From Methanomassiliicoccaceae archaeon UBA328 (lineage in GTDB: Archaea; Thermoplasmatota; Thermoplasmata; Methanomassiliicoccales; Methanomethylophilaceae), in the NCBI GenBank assembly GCA_002506905.1, contig DAYM01000006.1, forward strand, positions 120,672 to 148,293: DNA of 27,622 nt, given 5' to 3'. A program made the translations under genes and the position numbers. Under the pieces are notes generated by a model that worked only from the letters and a program-made list of their open reading frames with translations, was not told the origin of the DNA and ran no database searches. Below, in pieces: positions 8,473-15,236 of this stretch. Each line of letters begins with the position of its first letter. Positions within the stretch are counted from its first letter, which is position 1.

Positions 8473-9297
8473 TCAATTGATCTTGTACCCGTTCAGGTAG
8501 TTCAGACTCCTGCCGGTCTTCTTCACGCTTCCGTCGCCGTCCCTCATCATGATAAGACGTTCCAGACCGAATCCCGCACCGCACCACGGCTCATGTACAT
8601 CGAACGCCGGATCGAGGACGTGGGGACCTACGGCCCCGGACGATACTTCCTCTCCGTCAACGAGGACATCTATGGTCTCCTTGTACACATCGGATTCCTC
8701 TCTGGATAATTCGTAATCCAATCCGACCACACCCATTACGATGTCGATGTACTTCTTCAGTTTCTCGACGGTATCTCCCTGAGGACCCATGTCCACCAGG
8801 TTCAGCATTGTGAACTCCTCGAGATGGTCGTTGCTGTGGGACTCCGCCCTGAAGCAAGATCCGATCTCGAAGATCTTGACCGGCCCGTCGGTATGGTCCC
8901 TTAATTTCCTCATCACATAGTACAGGTTAGGTGCCAGCATAGGCCTGAGGCATCTCTTACTGTCGATGAAGAACATCTGTTTGTACAGAGGGTGGTCCTC
9001 CGTGATCGTCATTTTGGCCAAAGCGGCCTTGGATACGATGGTGGGTGTACGGACCTCGATGAAACCATCGGCAATGAGCGCTGCCGCAAGGTCCTGTTCC
9101 AATTTCACAAGCCTGTGCTTGCGGGGTTCTGCAATGAGATCCTTTATTCCCTTCTCGTTCTTTGAACTGAGCTGGGACATCAGTTTGATAAATGCCTTGT
9201 CCCTCTCTTCCTCGCTCTCGAAAACTGAATTGTCGCGAGGATCGTCTCCGTACTCTCTCAAACGCTGTATCTGCGGGTCTGTAAATCTGTACTCCAT
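8473..9297 (-). CDS. pylS: PylS, pyrrolysyl-tRNA synthetase, short form without N-terminal domain
   Basis: PylS charges tRNA-Pyl with pyrrolysine. At 274 aa it is the catalytic domain only, as in Methanomethylophilus alvus; Methanosarcina enzymes add an N-terminal tRNA-binding domain. Seen: class II motif 2 (FEIGSCFRAESHSNDHLEEFTMLNLVDMG), motif 3 (CGAGFGLERLIMM), and the substrate-pocket segment LRPMLAPNLYYVMRKLRDHTDGP. The start is the ATG at 9297, with GGTGAC a few bases upstream and the tRNA 33 nt before it. No separate PylSn gene is present in this window, consistent with the class that lacks it. Close family match in length, motifs and gene order. Confidence 0.97.
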   Translation of the reverse strand: MEYRFTDPQIQRLREYGDDPRDNSVFESEEERDKAFIKLMSQLSSKNEKGIKDLIAEPRKHRLVKLEQDLAAALIADGFIEVRTPTIVSKAALAKMTITEDHPLYKQMFFIDSKRCLRPMLAPNLYYVMRKLRDHTDGPVKIFEIGSCFRAESHSNDHLEEFTMLNLVDMGPQGDTVEKLKKYIDIVMGVVGLDYELSREESDVYKETIDVLVDGEEVSSGAVGPHVLDPAFDVHEPWCGAGFGLERLIMMRDGDGSVKKTGRSLNYLNGYKIN

Positions 9298-9330
9298 TTC
9301 AAGTCACCATTTTGAACTTAATAACACAAA

Positions 9331-9401
9331 TGGCGAGAGACCGGGGTGTCGATCCCCGCTGGCTAGGTTTTAGAGACCCGCTGCTCGCCGGAGCGTCCCC
9401 C
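9331..9401 (-). tRNA. pylT: tRNA-Pyl(CUA), amber decoder
   Basis: This 71-nt gene includes an encoded CCA (9333-9331). Reading 5' to 3' on the minus strand: acceptor GGGGGAC pairs with GTCTCTC (two G-U pairs). The D-stem GCTC/GAGC follows directly, with no base between them and a 4-nt CGGC loop. The anticodon arm is GC, GGGT, loop CTCTAAA with anticodon CTA, then ACCT, a bulged A, and GC. A 3-nt variable region precedes the T-arm CGGGG/CCCCG with a 7-nt loop. This matches the known Methanomassiliicoccales tRNA-Pyl, including the broken anticodon stem and missing position 8. Compared from memory with M. alvus (D-stem GGTC/GACC), the change is compensated on both sides, which supports the fold. 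Confidence 0.97.
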
Positions 9402-9426
9402 ATTTGTTCTTCTGCGATCGGGCTAG

Positions 9427-9452
9427 GCTGCCCCATCGGTTCAAGGGGCGGC
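9427..9452 (-). other. GC-rich hairpin in the mtmB1-pylT spacer
   Basis: Arms 9427-9434 and 9445-9452 form a 5-bp GCCCC/GGGGC core extended by two pairs past one C-A mismatch. The 87-nt spacer is GC-rich and has no TATA box before pylT. It may help tRNA 5' processing from a longer transcript or partly attenuate transcription; neither is shown. Confidence 0.4.
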
Positions 9453-9488
9453 TCAGGCAGGATAGTACTACGCGGTCATATCATCCCC

Positions 9489-10868
9489 TCACAGGTCGAG
9501 ACCGCATTTCCTAAGCGTCGCAAGCGCTCTGTCGTATACCTTCAGGTACTCGTTCGAAGGCACGACCTCTTTCATATCATAGCAATCCTGGAATCTCTTA
9601 CCCGTTGGCGGGTGGGGGAATTCCTTCTCATAGATGCTGATCACATTGTTCAGCATCTTGTTGGTCTCGCCGACCTCCATTCCGACAGCGGCCGTGGCTG
9701 CTTCGCTGAGCATCCTGGCCTCCATTCCTGTCGTCTTGTCCTTGACAACACCCTTGCATGCAGCGGAACCTGATACCAGTTCCCTTCCGGAAACTGTGTC
9801 CGTAACTGCCTGGGCGGCTGTCTCCAGGAGGCACATCTCTGTGCACGGTCCTGCGAGAGTGTAATATTGATTTCCCAACAGAAGGTTGGTGTTCGCATCC
9901 ACTGCGCATGCGGCGTGGGCTGCGATCTGAAGCGTCTCCCTTGTCGTGGTGCTTCCCCATCTGATATGGATCGGACCGTCGAGGTGGAGATCGCAGTTGA
10001 AGAGCACGAACGATGCTATGGTCGCGGCCACATCACATATGGCCGTCTCCTCGACACCTCCGCAGTATCCTCCGTAGATCGGCATCTGCTCTATCATGAT
10101 GGTGTCCCCGTTGGAGACCCAGCCGGCGATCATATTGAGAGCGCCCATATCCATCTTCATCTCGTTGAGCTGCGATGCCTCGTGCAGATCGTAATATTTG
10201 AGGCCGTAATCGGTAAGACTCGAAGAGAGACGTCCCGCTGCAGACAGCGGGGTCTCGGGCCCCTATATGCACATTCCGGGCCTGCCGACTATGGAGCATG
10301 CCTCCCTGACATGTCTGATCTCGGCCAATGTGGCCCTTATCTCCCAGGGAGTGTTCGTCGTGGCGGGATTGCCGTTGACAGTGTTGAGGACACCGCTTAC
10401 AAGGGTATCGACACCTCTCTCCTGGGCATAGCTCTGCATCATGTAAGGGAATATCTCTTCAGACACCGGAGCTCCCGTAGGGCCTCCCTGAACGATCGGC
10501 CTCTTCTTAGAGTCTCTGTGTCTCGATTTGCATGAGACCTTGTCCTTCCCCTTACCGAGTTTCAGTTTGGTAGGCGCGGTCTTCAGACCGTCGAATACCT
10601 CGTCCTCGGTAACATTGAGGACCTTTCCCAAATTAGTGTTATAATAACCGGAGGTCACCAGCATGTCGACGCCGGCCATGAACAGCCTGTCGATCATACC
10701 CTCGTCATCGGGTATTATCCCGCTGCCAAATTTGATATTGTACTTTTCCTTCATGATCATAGCATTGGTAGGAACAGTAACATAATCCCAAGTGTCCTCG
10801 CGGACCTTCTTGCCAGCGTTGAATCTATTGAATGCTTCGAACACATCAATGGGTCTGGCTATGGTCAT
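9489..10868 (-). CDS. mtmB: MtmB, monomethylamine methyltransferase with Pyl202 (solitary copy)
   Basis: MtmB moves the methyl group of monomethylamine to the corrinoid of MtmC. The gene is read as 459 aa through an in-frame TAG at 10265-10263, the 202nd codon, exactly the Pyl position of the family. Flanks fit: RPGMCI before, then Pyl, GPETPLS. The C-terminal half has the family barrel sequence (MIEQMPIYGGYCGGVEET, HLDGPIHIRWGST, GPCTEMCLLE, DKTTGMEAR). It ends in TGA. It differs clearly from the second mtmB at 11111-12499 and has no mtmC beside it. A TATA box 28 nt before the ATG suggests a leaderless message. The spacing to pylT, with no promoter in between, suggests this gene leads the pyl operon. 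Confidence 0.96.
10227..10256 (-). promoter_or_regulatory. PYLIS-like stem-loop after the UAG of mtmB1
   Basis: Seven nt after the TAG, the message can fold into GAGAC/GTCTC (5 bp) plus CCCGCTG/CAGCGGG (7 bp) with a TCTG loop and a 2-nt bulge. Such elements have been proposed to favour UAG reading as Pyl, although they were found not to be strictly needed in Methanosarcina. Confidence 0.55.
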
Positions 10869-10890
10869 GCATATAATAACGTTGATAACA

Positions 10891-10900
10891 GTATATAAAT
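10891..10900 (-). promoter_or_regulatory. TATA box of mtmB1 (and probably the pyl operon)
   Basis: Minus-strand ATTTATATAC is centred about 28 nt upstream of the ATG at 10868, placing the transcript start at the start codon. A further TATA-like element on the plus strand lies at 10923-10931, so the spacer could be divergent, but no convincing plus-strand gene follows. Confidence 0.55.
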
Positions 10901-11056
10901 TTTTACCATATAAAAAACAAACATTTATATATCTATTTTTTAGACGAAACTAAAAATCATCAATGGCAAATATCAACGAACAAAGTAAAAATGATCCCGG
11001 GATACCCGCGATTATATTGTGGTTTATTGGAGAAAATCACATGCTGGAGCAGGTTC

Positions 11057-11074
11057 GGGGGGCCGAAGCCCCCC
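11057..11074 (-). terminator. UUCG-capped hairpin after mtmB2
   Basis: On the minus strand, GGGGGGC (11074-11068), loop TTCG, GCCCCCC (11063-11057) form a perfect 7-bp stem with the very stable C(UUCG)G cap, 36 nt past the mtmB2 stop. No long T-run follows, so it may protect the 3' end rather than terminate by itself. Confidence 0.55.
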
Positions 11075-11110
11075 TGTTGTCCTCCCGGGGTGGACTGTCA
11101 GTTAAAGAGT

Positions 11111-12499
11111 TTAGTGCTTGATGTCCAGACCGGCGTCGCGGAGTGAAGCAAGAGCCTTCTCGTATACTTCGAGGTACTCTGCGGTGGGCTTCACGGTCTT
11201 AACATCGTAACACTCGCGGAAGGATTTGCCTTCGGGAGCATCGTTGTAGTGCTGCTCGTATCCGGATACGAGGGTCTCGATGATCTCATTGAGATCGGAT
11301 ACCTTCATTCCGGCTGCGGTCCTTGCAGCCTCTCCCATGACCCTGGCTTCCATTCCGGTCGTCTTGTCCTGTACGACTCCCTTTGCGGCTGCAGATCCGG
11401 AGAGAAGTTCTCTTCCGGAACCGGTGTCGCTGATGGCCTGACATGCGGTCTCGATGAGACACATCTCTGTGCAAGGTCCTGCCATGGGGTAGTACTGGTT
11501 GGCGAGCAGGAGGTCGGTGTTTGCATCGATGGCTGCTGCTGCGTGTGCCGCGATCTTGAGTGTCTCTCTCGAGGTGGTTATTCCCCACCTGATGTGGATA
11601 GGTCCGTCAAGGTGGAAGTTTCCGCTGAAGAGTGCGAACGAAGCAAGTGTTGTTGCAACATCGCAGATAGCGGTCTCTTCCAATCCGCCGGTGTATCCGC
11701 CGAAGATAGGCATCTGCTCGACCATGATCGTATCGCCGGAGGTTGTCCAGCCTGCGAGCATGTTGAGTCCGGTCATGTCCATCTTGAGCTCATTGAGCTG
11801 TGAACACTCGTGGGGATCTGTGATCCTGTGTCCTGCATTTACTGCATCTGCAACGAGACGTCCGCCGGTTGTCAGCGGTGTCTCAGGTCCCTAAACACCG
11901 AGTCCGGGGCGGCCTGCTCTGACACGGGCTTCTTTGGTCGCACGGAGTTCGGCCATGGTCGCACGGATCTCGTAAGGTGTTCCGGATTTTGCGGGGTGTC
12001 CCTCGATCGTTGTCATGACACCGTCGACGAGTGTATCGACGACTGCTTCCTGAGCGTAGGACTGCATGACCTGTACGAAGATATCCTCAGAGATAGGCGA
12101 ACCGGTAGGTCCTCCCTGGATGATGGGCTTTACGGGGCTGTTTCCGTGTCTGGGATAGAAACGGGCAATATCCTTTCCCTCTCCGAGTATGAGCTTTGTG
12201 GGGGTCTTCTTGATCCCTTCCCATACTTCTTCCTCTGTGACCTTCATTACACGTCCGAGGTCCTGGCAGTAGTATCCCGTGCTGACAAGCATCTCGAGAC
12301 CGGCCTGGAACAGGTCGTTCTTTGTCTTGTTGTCCTCGGGGATGGTTCCGTCGTTGCTGAAATCGAGTTTGTATTTCTCTTTGAGCGCAGTTGCGTTCTG
12401 AGGAATGATGGTGTAGTCCCAATCGCTTTCCGGGACCCTCTTTCCCCTTACGAATCTGTCATAGACGTCGCATACGGTAAGTGCTCTGGTAGATACCAT
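11111..12499 (-). CDS. mtmB: MtmB, monomethylamine methyltransferase with Pyl203 (operon copy)
   Basis: This second MtmB is 462 aa when read through the TAG at 11893-11891, codon 203 from the chosen start. Flanking residues are RPGLGV, Pyl, GPETPLT, and the C-terminal half shows the family pattern (MVEQMPIFGGYTGGLEET, HLDGPIHIRWG, GPCTEMCLIE, DKTTGMEAR, FRECYDVKTVKP). The start is the ATG at 12499, because GAGGTG lies 6 nt upstream and overlaps the mtmC stop; a GTG three codons earlier is less likely. Tight coupling to mtmC makes this the main monomethylamine enzyme. It ends in TAA and is followed by a UUCG hairpin. Confidence 0.97.
11855..11884 (-). promoter_or_regulatory. PYLIS-like stem-loop after the UAG of mtmB2
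   Basis: Six nt after the TAG, GAGAC (11884-11880) pairs with GTCTC (11859-11855), and an inner CCGC (11878-11875) pairs with GCGG (11865-11862). The outer stem is identical to that in the other mtmB; the inner one differs in sequence and length. Confidence 0.45.
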
Positions 12500-12509
12500 T
12501 CCCAGCACC

Positions 12510-13142
12510 TCACATCAGGGACTTGACGAGATCTACGATCTCACCTGCGGTCTTCGAATATCCGTCAGCTCCGATCTGGTCGCACCACTCTTTGTTGCAG
12601 GGTGCTCCGCCGAAGATGGCTTTGTAGGGTGCGTCGATCTCTTTGATAGCTTCAACGAGTTCTCTCTGACCCTCGAGTGTTGTTGTCATGAGTGCGGATC
12701 CTCCGATGACCTTTGCATCGTTGTCCTCTGCTCCGTCAAGGAAATCCTGTGCGGACACATCGGGTCCGAGATCGATGACGTTGAATCCTGCACCGCGAAG
12801 CATCGCGCAGCAGACATTCTTTCCGATCTCGTGGATGTCTCCTTCGACTGTTCCCATTACTACAGTACCACGGAGTTCGCCGTCGCCTGCTTTCATAATG
12901 GGCTCGAGCATTTTGAGTGCGACTTCCATTGTCTTTGAAGCTGCAACTACCTGAGGTAGGAAGATCTCTGCCTTATCGAATCTGACTCCGATATCTTCCA
13001 TTCCCTTTCCGAGGCCGTACTCGACGATGTCCTTTACAGGGATCTTCTCATCGATAGCCTGCTTTGTTGCGTCCTGGACAAGTTTGATGTTCCAGGTCTC
13101 GATAGCGGTCTTAAGGTCCGCCAGAATCTGTTCTTTAGCCAT
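12510..13142 (-). CDS. mtmC: MtmC, monomethylamine corrinoid protein
   Basis: MtmC carries the corrinoid that accepts methyl from MtmB and passes it on to the CoM methyltransferase. Of 210 residues, an N-terminal helical cap domain (EYGLGKGMEDIGVRFDKAEIFLPQVVAASKTM) precedes a B12-binding Rossmann-like domain with the cobalt-ligand motif D102-x-H104-x-x-G107 (EGDIHEIGKN), SALMTTT, and GGAPCNKEWCDQIGADGY. It is the first gene of the mtmC-mtmB pair; its stop lies inside the mtmB ribosome site. A ribosome site GGAGAGG precedes the ATG. Assignment to the monomethylamine branch rests on pairing with mtmB. Confidence 0.95.
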   Translation of the reverse strand: MAKEQILADLKTAIETWNIKLVQDATKQAIDEKIPVKDIVEYGLGKGMEDIGVRFDKAEIFLPQVVAASKTMEVALKMLEPIMKAGDGELRGTVVMGTVEGDIHEIGKNVCCAMLRGAGFNVIDLGPDVSAQDFLDGAEDNDAKVIGGSALMTTTLEGQRELVEAIKEIDAPYKAIFGGAPCNKEWCDQIGADGYSKTAGEIVDLVKSLM

Positions 13143-13240
13143 TTCTTCCTCTCCTTTTTAGACAGGATCACTCCAATCTTTCGCTTTTTGAAGAACGTAT
13201 CTGCTCTTCTCAAAGCGCTGTAGAAAATATCTTCATCTCA

Positions 13241-13250
13241 ATATATATAG
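13241..13250 (-). promoter_or_regulatory. TATA box of the mtmC-mtmB operon
   Basis: Minus-strand CTATATATAT lies about 100 nt upstream of the mtmC start. It predicts a leader of about 75 nt containing the ribosome site. A tandem repeat lies 30-60 nt further upstream. Confidence 0.5.
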
Positions 13251-13279
13251 TTTTTCATATCATTATTCCACTGTTTAAA

Positions 13280-13303
13280 CTTTGTATTTAAGTCTTTGTA
13301 TTT
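13280..13303. repeat. Tandem 10-bp repeat CTTTGTATTT, 14-nt period, upstream of mtmC
   Basis: Two identical copies of CTTTGTATTT at 13280-13289 and 13294-13303 are separated by AAGT and sit just upstream of the mtmC TATA box. This is the geometry of an operator for a dimeric or cooperatively binding regulator. The remainder of the 13143-13611 spacer is AT-rich. It also holds a GTTTAAAC palindrome (13273-13280), another TATA-like run near 13311-13326, and a 6-bp inverted repeat ATACCC/GGGTAT at 13572-13591; no gene is supported there. Confidence 0.5.
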
Positions 13304-13611
13304 GGCCTACTGATATATTTATATATTGGTTTCTTCAAACCGCATATTTTGCAATCTGCAACGGAGATCGGACCCCGGAAAACCGAGCTCCGAACTACTG
13401 CTGCTGTTTCCTACAATCGTGTGATTATACAGGTATAATTTATATTTATCTAAAATACATGAACAAATGTAATTCTAATTAGTTTTTCATTAGATAAATG
13501 TCTAATTCAAACTTAAAAACGGTTGTTCAATTATCTTTAAATATCGGAAAAATGCGAAATCGTCTAGAACCATACCCGGACTGCAGGGTATCTGCCCTCA
13601 CGGATCGGCTG

Positions 13612-13646
13612 TGAAAAAAATAAAAAATGTAAGGGGCATGAGCCCC
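13612..13646 (-). terminator. Hairpin plus T-tracts ending the mtb-mtt operon
   Basis: On the minus strand, GGGGC (13646-13642), loop TCAT, GCCCC (13637-13633) is followed by TTACA and T-tracts at 13627-13622 and 13620-13614, 13 nt past the last small gene. This is a clean terminator and fixes the 3' end of the seven-gene operon. Confidence 0.7.
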
Positions 13647-13659
13647 GTTTATTGTTTCA

Positions 13660-13797
13660 TCAGATCTTCGAGACCATCTTTCTTGCGACGACGAATCCGA
13701 ATATGCTGACTGCAACGATCACTATCATCCAAAGATACTCCGAAGCCGGAATACCCCCGGAGAAATAATCGAGCAGTGCTGCCCAATTCTCCGACAT
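13660..13797 (-). CDS. 45-aa single-pass membrane protein, last gene of the mtb-mtt operon
   Basis: The protein is 45 residues: a short N-terminal segment (MSENWAALLDYFSGGIPASE), one clear hydrophobic helix at residues 21-38 (YLWMIVIVAVSIFGFVVA) and a basic tail RKMVSKI. A strong GGAGG site sits 7 nt before the ATG, overlapping the stop region of the preceding gene, and an operon terminator follows at once, so this is very likely a real gene. The positive-inside rule places the C-terminus in the cytoplasm. I do not recognise a family. Its place behind the permease and the winged-helix gene suggests a small partner of MttP or a membrane tether, by inference only. Confidence 0.7.
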   Translation of the reverse strand: MSENWAALLDYFSGGIPASEYLWMIVIVAVSIFGFVVARKMVSKI

Positions 13798-13799
13798 TT

Positions 13800-14120
13800 T
13801 CAAGCCTCCTTCTTCTTGTGTACCTTAGATGCAAGCTCCTCATACTGAGCCTTTCCGATCGATGTGAACCTGTACTTGTACAGGAGTGATCCCTCTCTGA
13901 ACTTTCCGGTCGTATCGATCTCCGACTCAACAGACTCGATGAATCCGGATGCTACCGTTTCGATGAGATCGAAATTGACGGAGTCTCTGTGGAAATCTCC
14001 CTTCATTCCATACTCATCCATGAGCTGCTTCACGAGATCGTAATTCCAGATCTCATCTCCGTCATACAGGATCTCCAGTATGCGGAACTTCATAGGACGG
14101 CCCCTCATGATATCACTCAT
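13800..14120 (-). CDS. 106-aa winged-helix-like protein linked to mttP
   Basis: The 106-residue protein begins MSDIMRGRPMKFRILEILYDGDEIWNYDLVKQLMDEYG, which reads like the first helices of a winged-helix DNA-binding domain. A likely recognition helix follows (HRDSVNFDLIETVASGFI), then a strand-rich wing (LLYKYRFTSIGKAQYEELA) and a lysine-rich tail. The start at 14120 is chosen because GGAGGTG lies 6 nt upstream; a GTG three codons earlier has no such site. It overlaps the mttP end by 8 nt, so it is translationally coupled to the permease. A candidate local regulator of the methylamine genes; this function is inference. Confidence 0.75.
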   Translation of the reverse strand: MSDIMRGRPMKFRILEILYDGDEIWNYDLVKQLMDEYGMKGDFHRDSVNFDLIETVASGFIESVESEIDTTGKFREGSLLYKYRFTSIGKAQYEELASKVHKKKEA

Positions 14121-15150
14121 CGCTGGCACCTCCTCTCAGGGATTCCATGTCATCCGTCTTCTCAGTGAACAGCAGGAACGTACCTATGATACAGATGATC
14201 GCTCCTACGATGTAGATCCAGGAGAACGTTCCGCAGAAGATCAGAATGAAGACCACTGCCATCAGACCGTAAAGCGATCCGACAGCCTGTCCCCTTCCGA
14301 CCCCTATGAGCGGGAACGCCTTGTACCATGTGACGTAACACAGACCGAACGTGAGTCCCATCATGAGGAGCACGAGGAGTGTGGTAGGCTCGAATATGCC
14401 CATGATACCGTCCATGAGCGGCACACCTGCGATCAGGAGTATGGGTATTGTGATCACCCACCAGATGACGCATTCCATGATGAATCTGAGTGTGAGAGCA
14501 ACATCGGGTTCGGAGACGTCAAGTCCCTTTCCTGCAACTGCTCCCTCGATTCCCCATCCCAATATGGCCATAAGTCCTCCGACATATCCGAGGATACTTC
14601 CGCCGGCAGACAGATTCTCCATAAGGTCCAGTGAATAGATGGTGATACCTCCTGCAAGGATGACCAACAGTCCGATCTTTGCCCTAGTAGAGATCCTCTG
14701 CTTGAGCCAGACGATGGACAGTATCATTCCGATGACAGGGTAACACAATGCGGAAACAGCCGAGAATCCGGCACCGATGAAGTACGACGCCATGTAGCTA
14801 CCCATGATGGCCATAGGACCACCGCATATAGCTCCAAGGAAGTAGTACTTCGTACAACACCTGAGTTCGCAGACCGATCTCTTCATCTCTTTGAGCTTTC
14901 CGAGACCCGCACACCAGAACATCAGCACCAATACGACGAACAGTGCATTAAGTCCTGTGATCAAAACACATAACAGTAAGTTTCCAACCTCATATCCGTA
15001 CTGGGCCACGAGATTTTCTCCCATGGTCGTGAACGGAGTAAGACTGAAAGAAAGGTTCCCGGGGATATACCAAGCACCCCAGAACACTGAACAGAGAATG
15101 GCCATGATGTAACCAAGCTTCACCCTCTCTTTGGTGTTCTGTTTCTTCAT
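14113..15150 (-). CDS. mttP: MttP, methylamine permease (DMT/EamA-type)
   Basis: This 345-aa integral membrane protein has about ten hydrophobic helices in a DMT/EamA-like arrangement. It begins KLGYIMAILCSVFWGAWYIPGNLSF and has a repeated second half (GYVGGLMAILGWGIEGAVAGKGLDV, GLTFGLCYVTWYKAFPLIGVGRGQAVGSLYGLMAV). Position behind mttB and mttC matches MttP of other methylotrophic methanogens, thought to import trimethylamine; transport has been inferred rather than shown there. The start is uncertain: ATG at 15150 has GAGG only 2 nt upstream, while TTG at 15165 has GGGGGA at a better 6-nt spacing and would add five residues. A UUCG hairpin lies between it and mttC. Confidence 0.88.
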   Translation of the reverse strand: MKKQNTKERVKLGYIMAILCSVFWGAWYIPGNLSFSLTPFTTMGENLVAQYGYEVGNLLLCVLITGLNALFVVLVLMFWCAGLGKLKEMKRSVCELRCCTKYYFLGAICGGPMAIMGSYMASYFIGAGFSAVSALCYPVIGMILSIVWLKQRISTRAKIGLLVILAGGITIYSLDLMENLSAGGSILGYVGGLMAILGWGIEGAVAGKGLDVSEPDVALTLRFIMECVIWWVITIPILLIAGVPLMDGIMGIFEPTTLLVLLMMGLTFGLCYVTWYKAFPLIGVGRGQAVGSLYGLMAVVFILIFCGTFSWIYIVGAIICIIGTFLLFTEKTDDMESLRGGASDE

Positions 15151-15202
15151 TTCCTCAACATTCAAATTAATTCCCCCATATATTCTGTAAAGAATAACAG
15201 TG

Positions 15203-15224
15203 GGGAGTGCCCGAAGGCACTCCC
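15203..15224 (-). other. UUCG-capped 9-bp hairpin between mttC and mttP
   Basis: On the minus strand, GGGAGTGCC, loop TTCG, GGCACTCCC form a perfect 9-bp stem 12 nt after the mttC stop. It is followed by a second small palindrome, TATTCT/AGAATA (15181-15196), before mttP. It could act as a partial terminator or an RNA end stabiliser that keeps the corrinoid protein more abundant than the permease. Confidence 0.6.
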
Positions 15225-15236
15225 TTGAAAATATGT

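Noticed and set aside
9402..9488. Possible additional small RNA (5S- or tRNA-like words such as TAGTACT and TTGAACC)
   Set aside because: The stretch is too short and the stems do not complete a cloverleaf or 5S fold; only one GC-rich hairpin is supported.
10963..11121. Plus-strand 52-codon ORF with an upstream TATA-like element
   Set aside because: It runs through the UUCG hairpin and into the 3' end of mtmB2 on the other strand. Its residues in that part merely translate the hairpin, there is no ribosome site, and no family is recognisable.
13282..13482. Plus-strand 66-codon ORF in the mtmC upstream spacer
   Set aside because: It overlaps the promoter and repeat region, has an AT-rich biased composition and no ribosome site.
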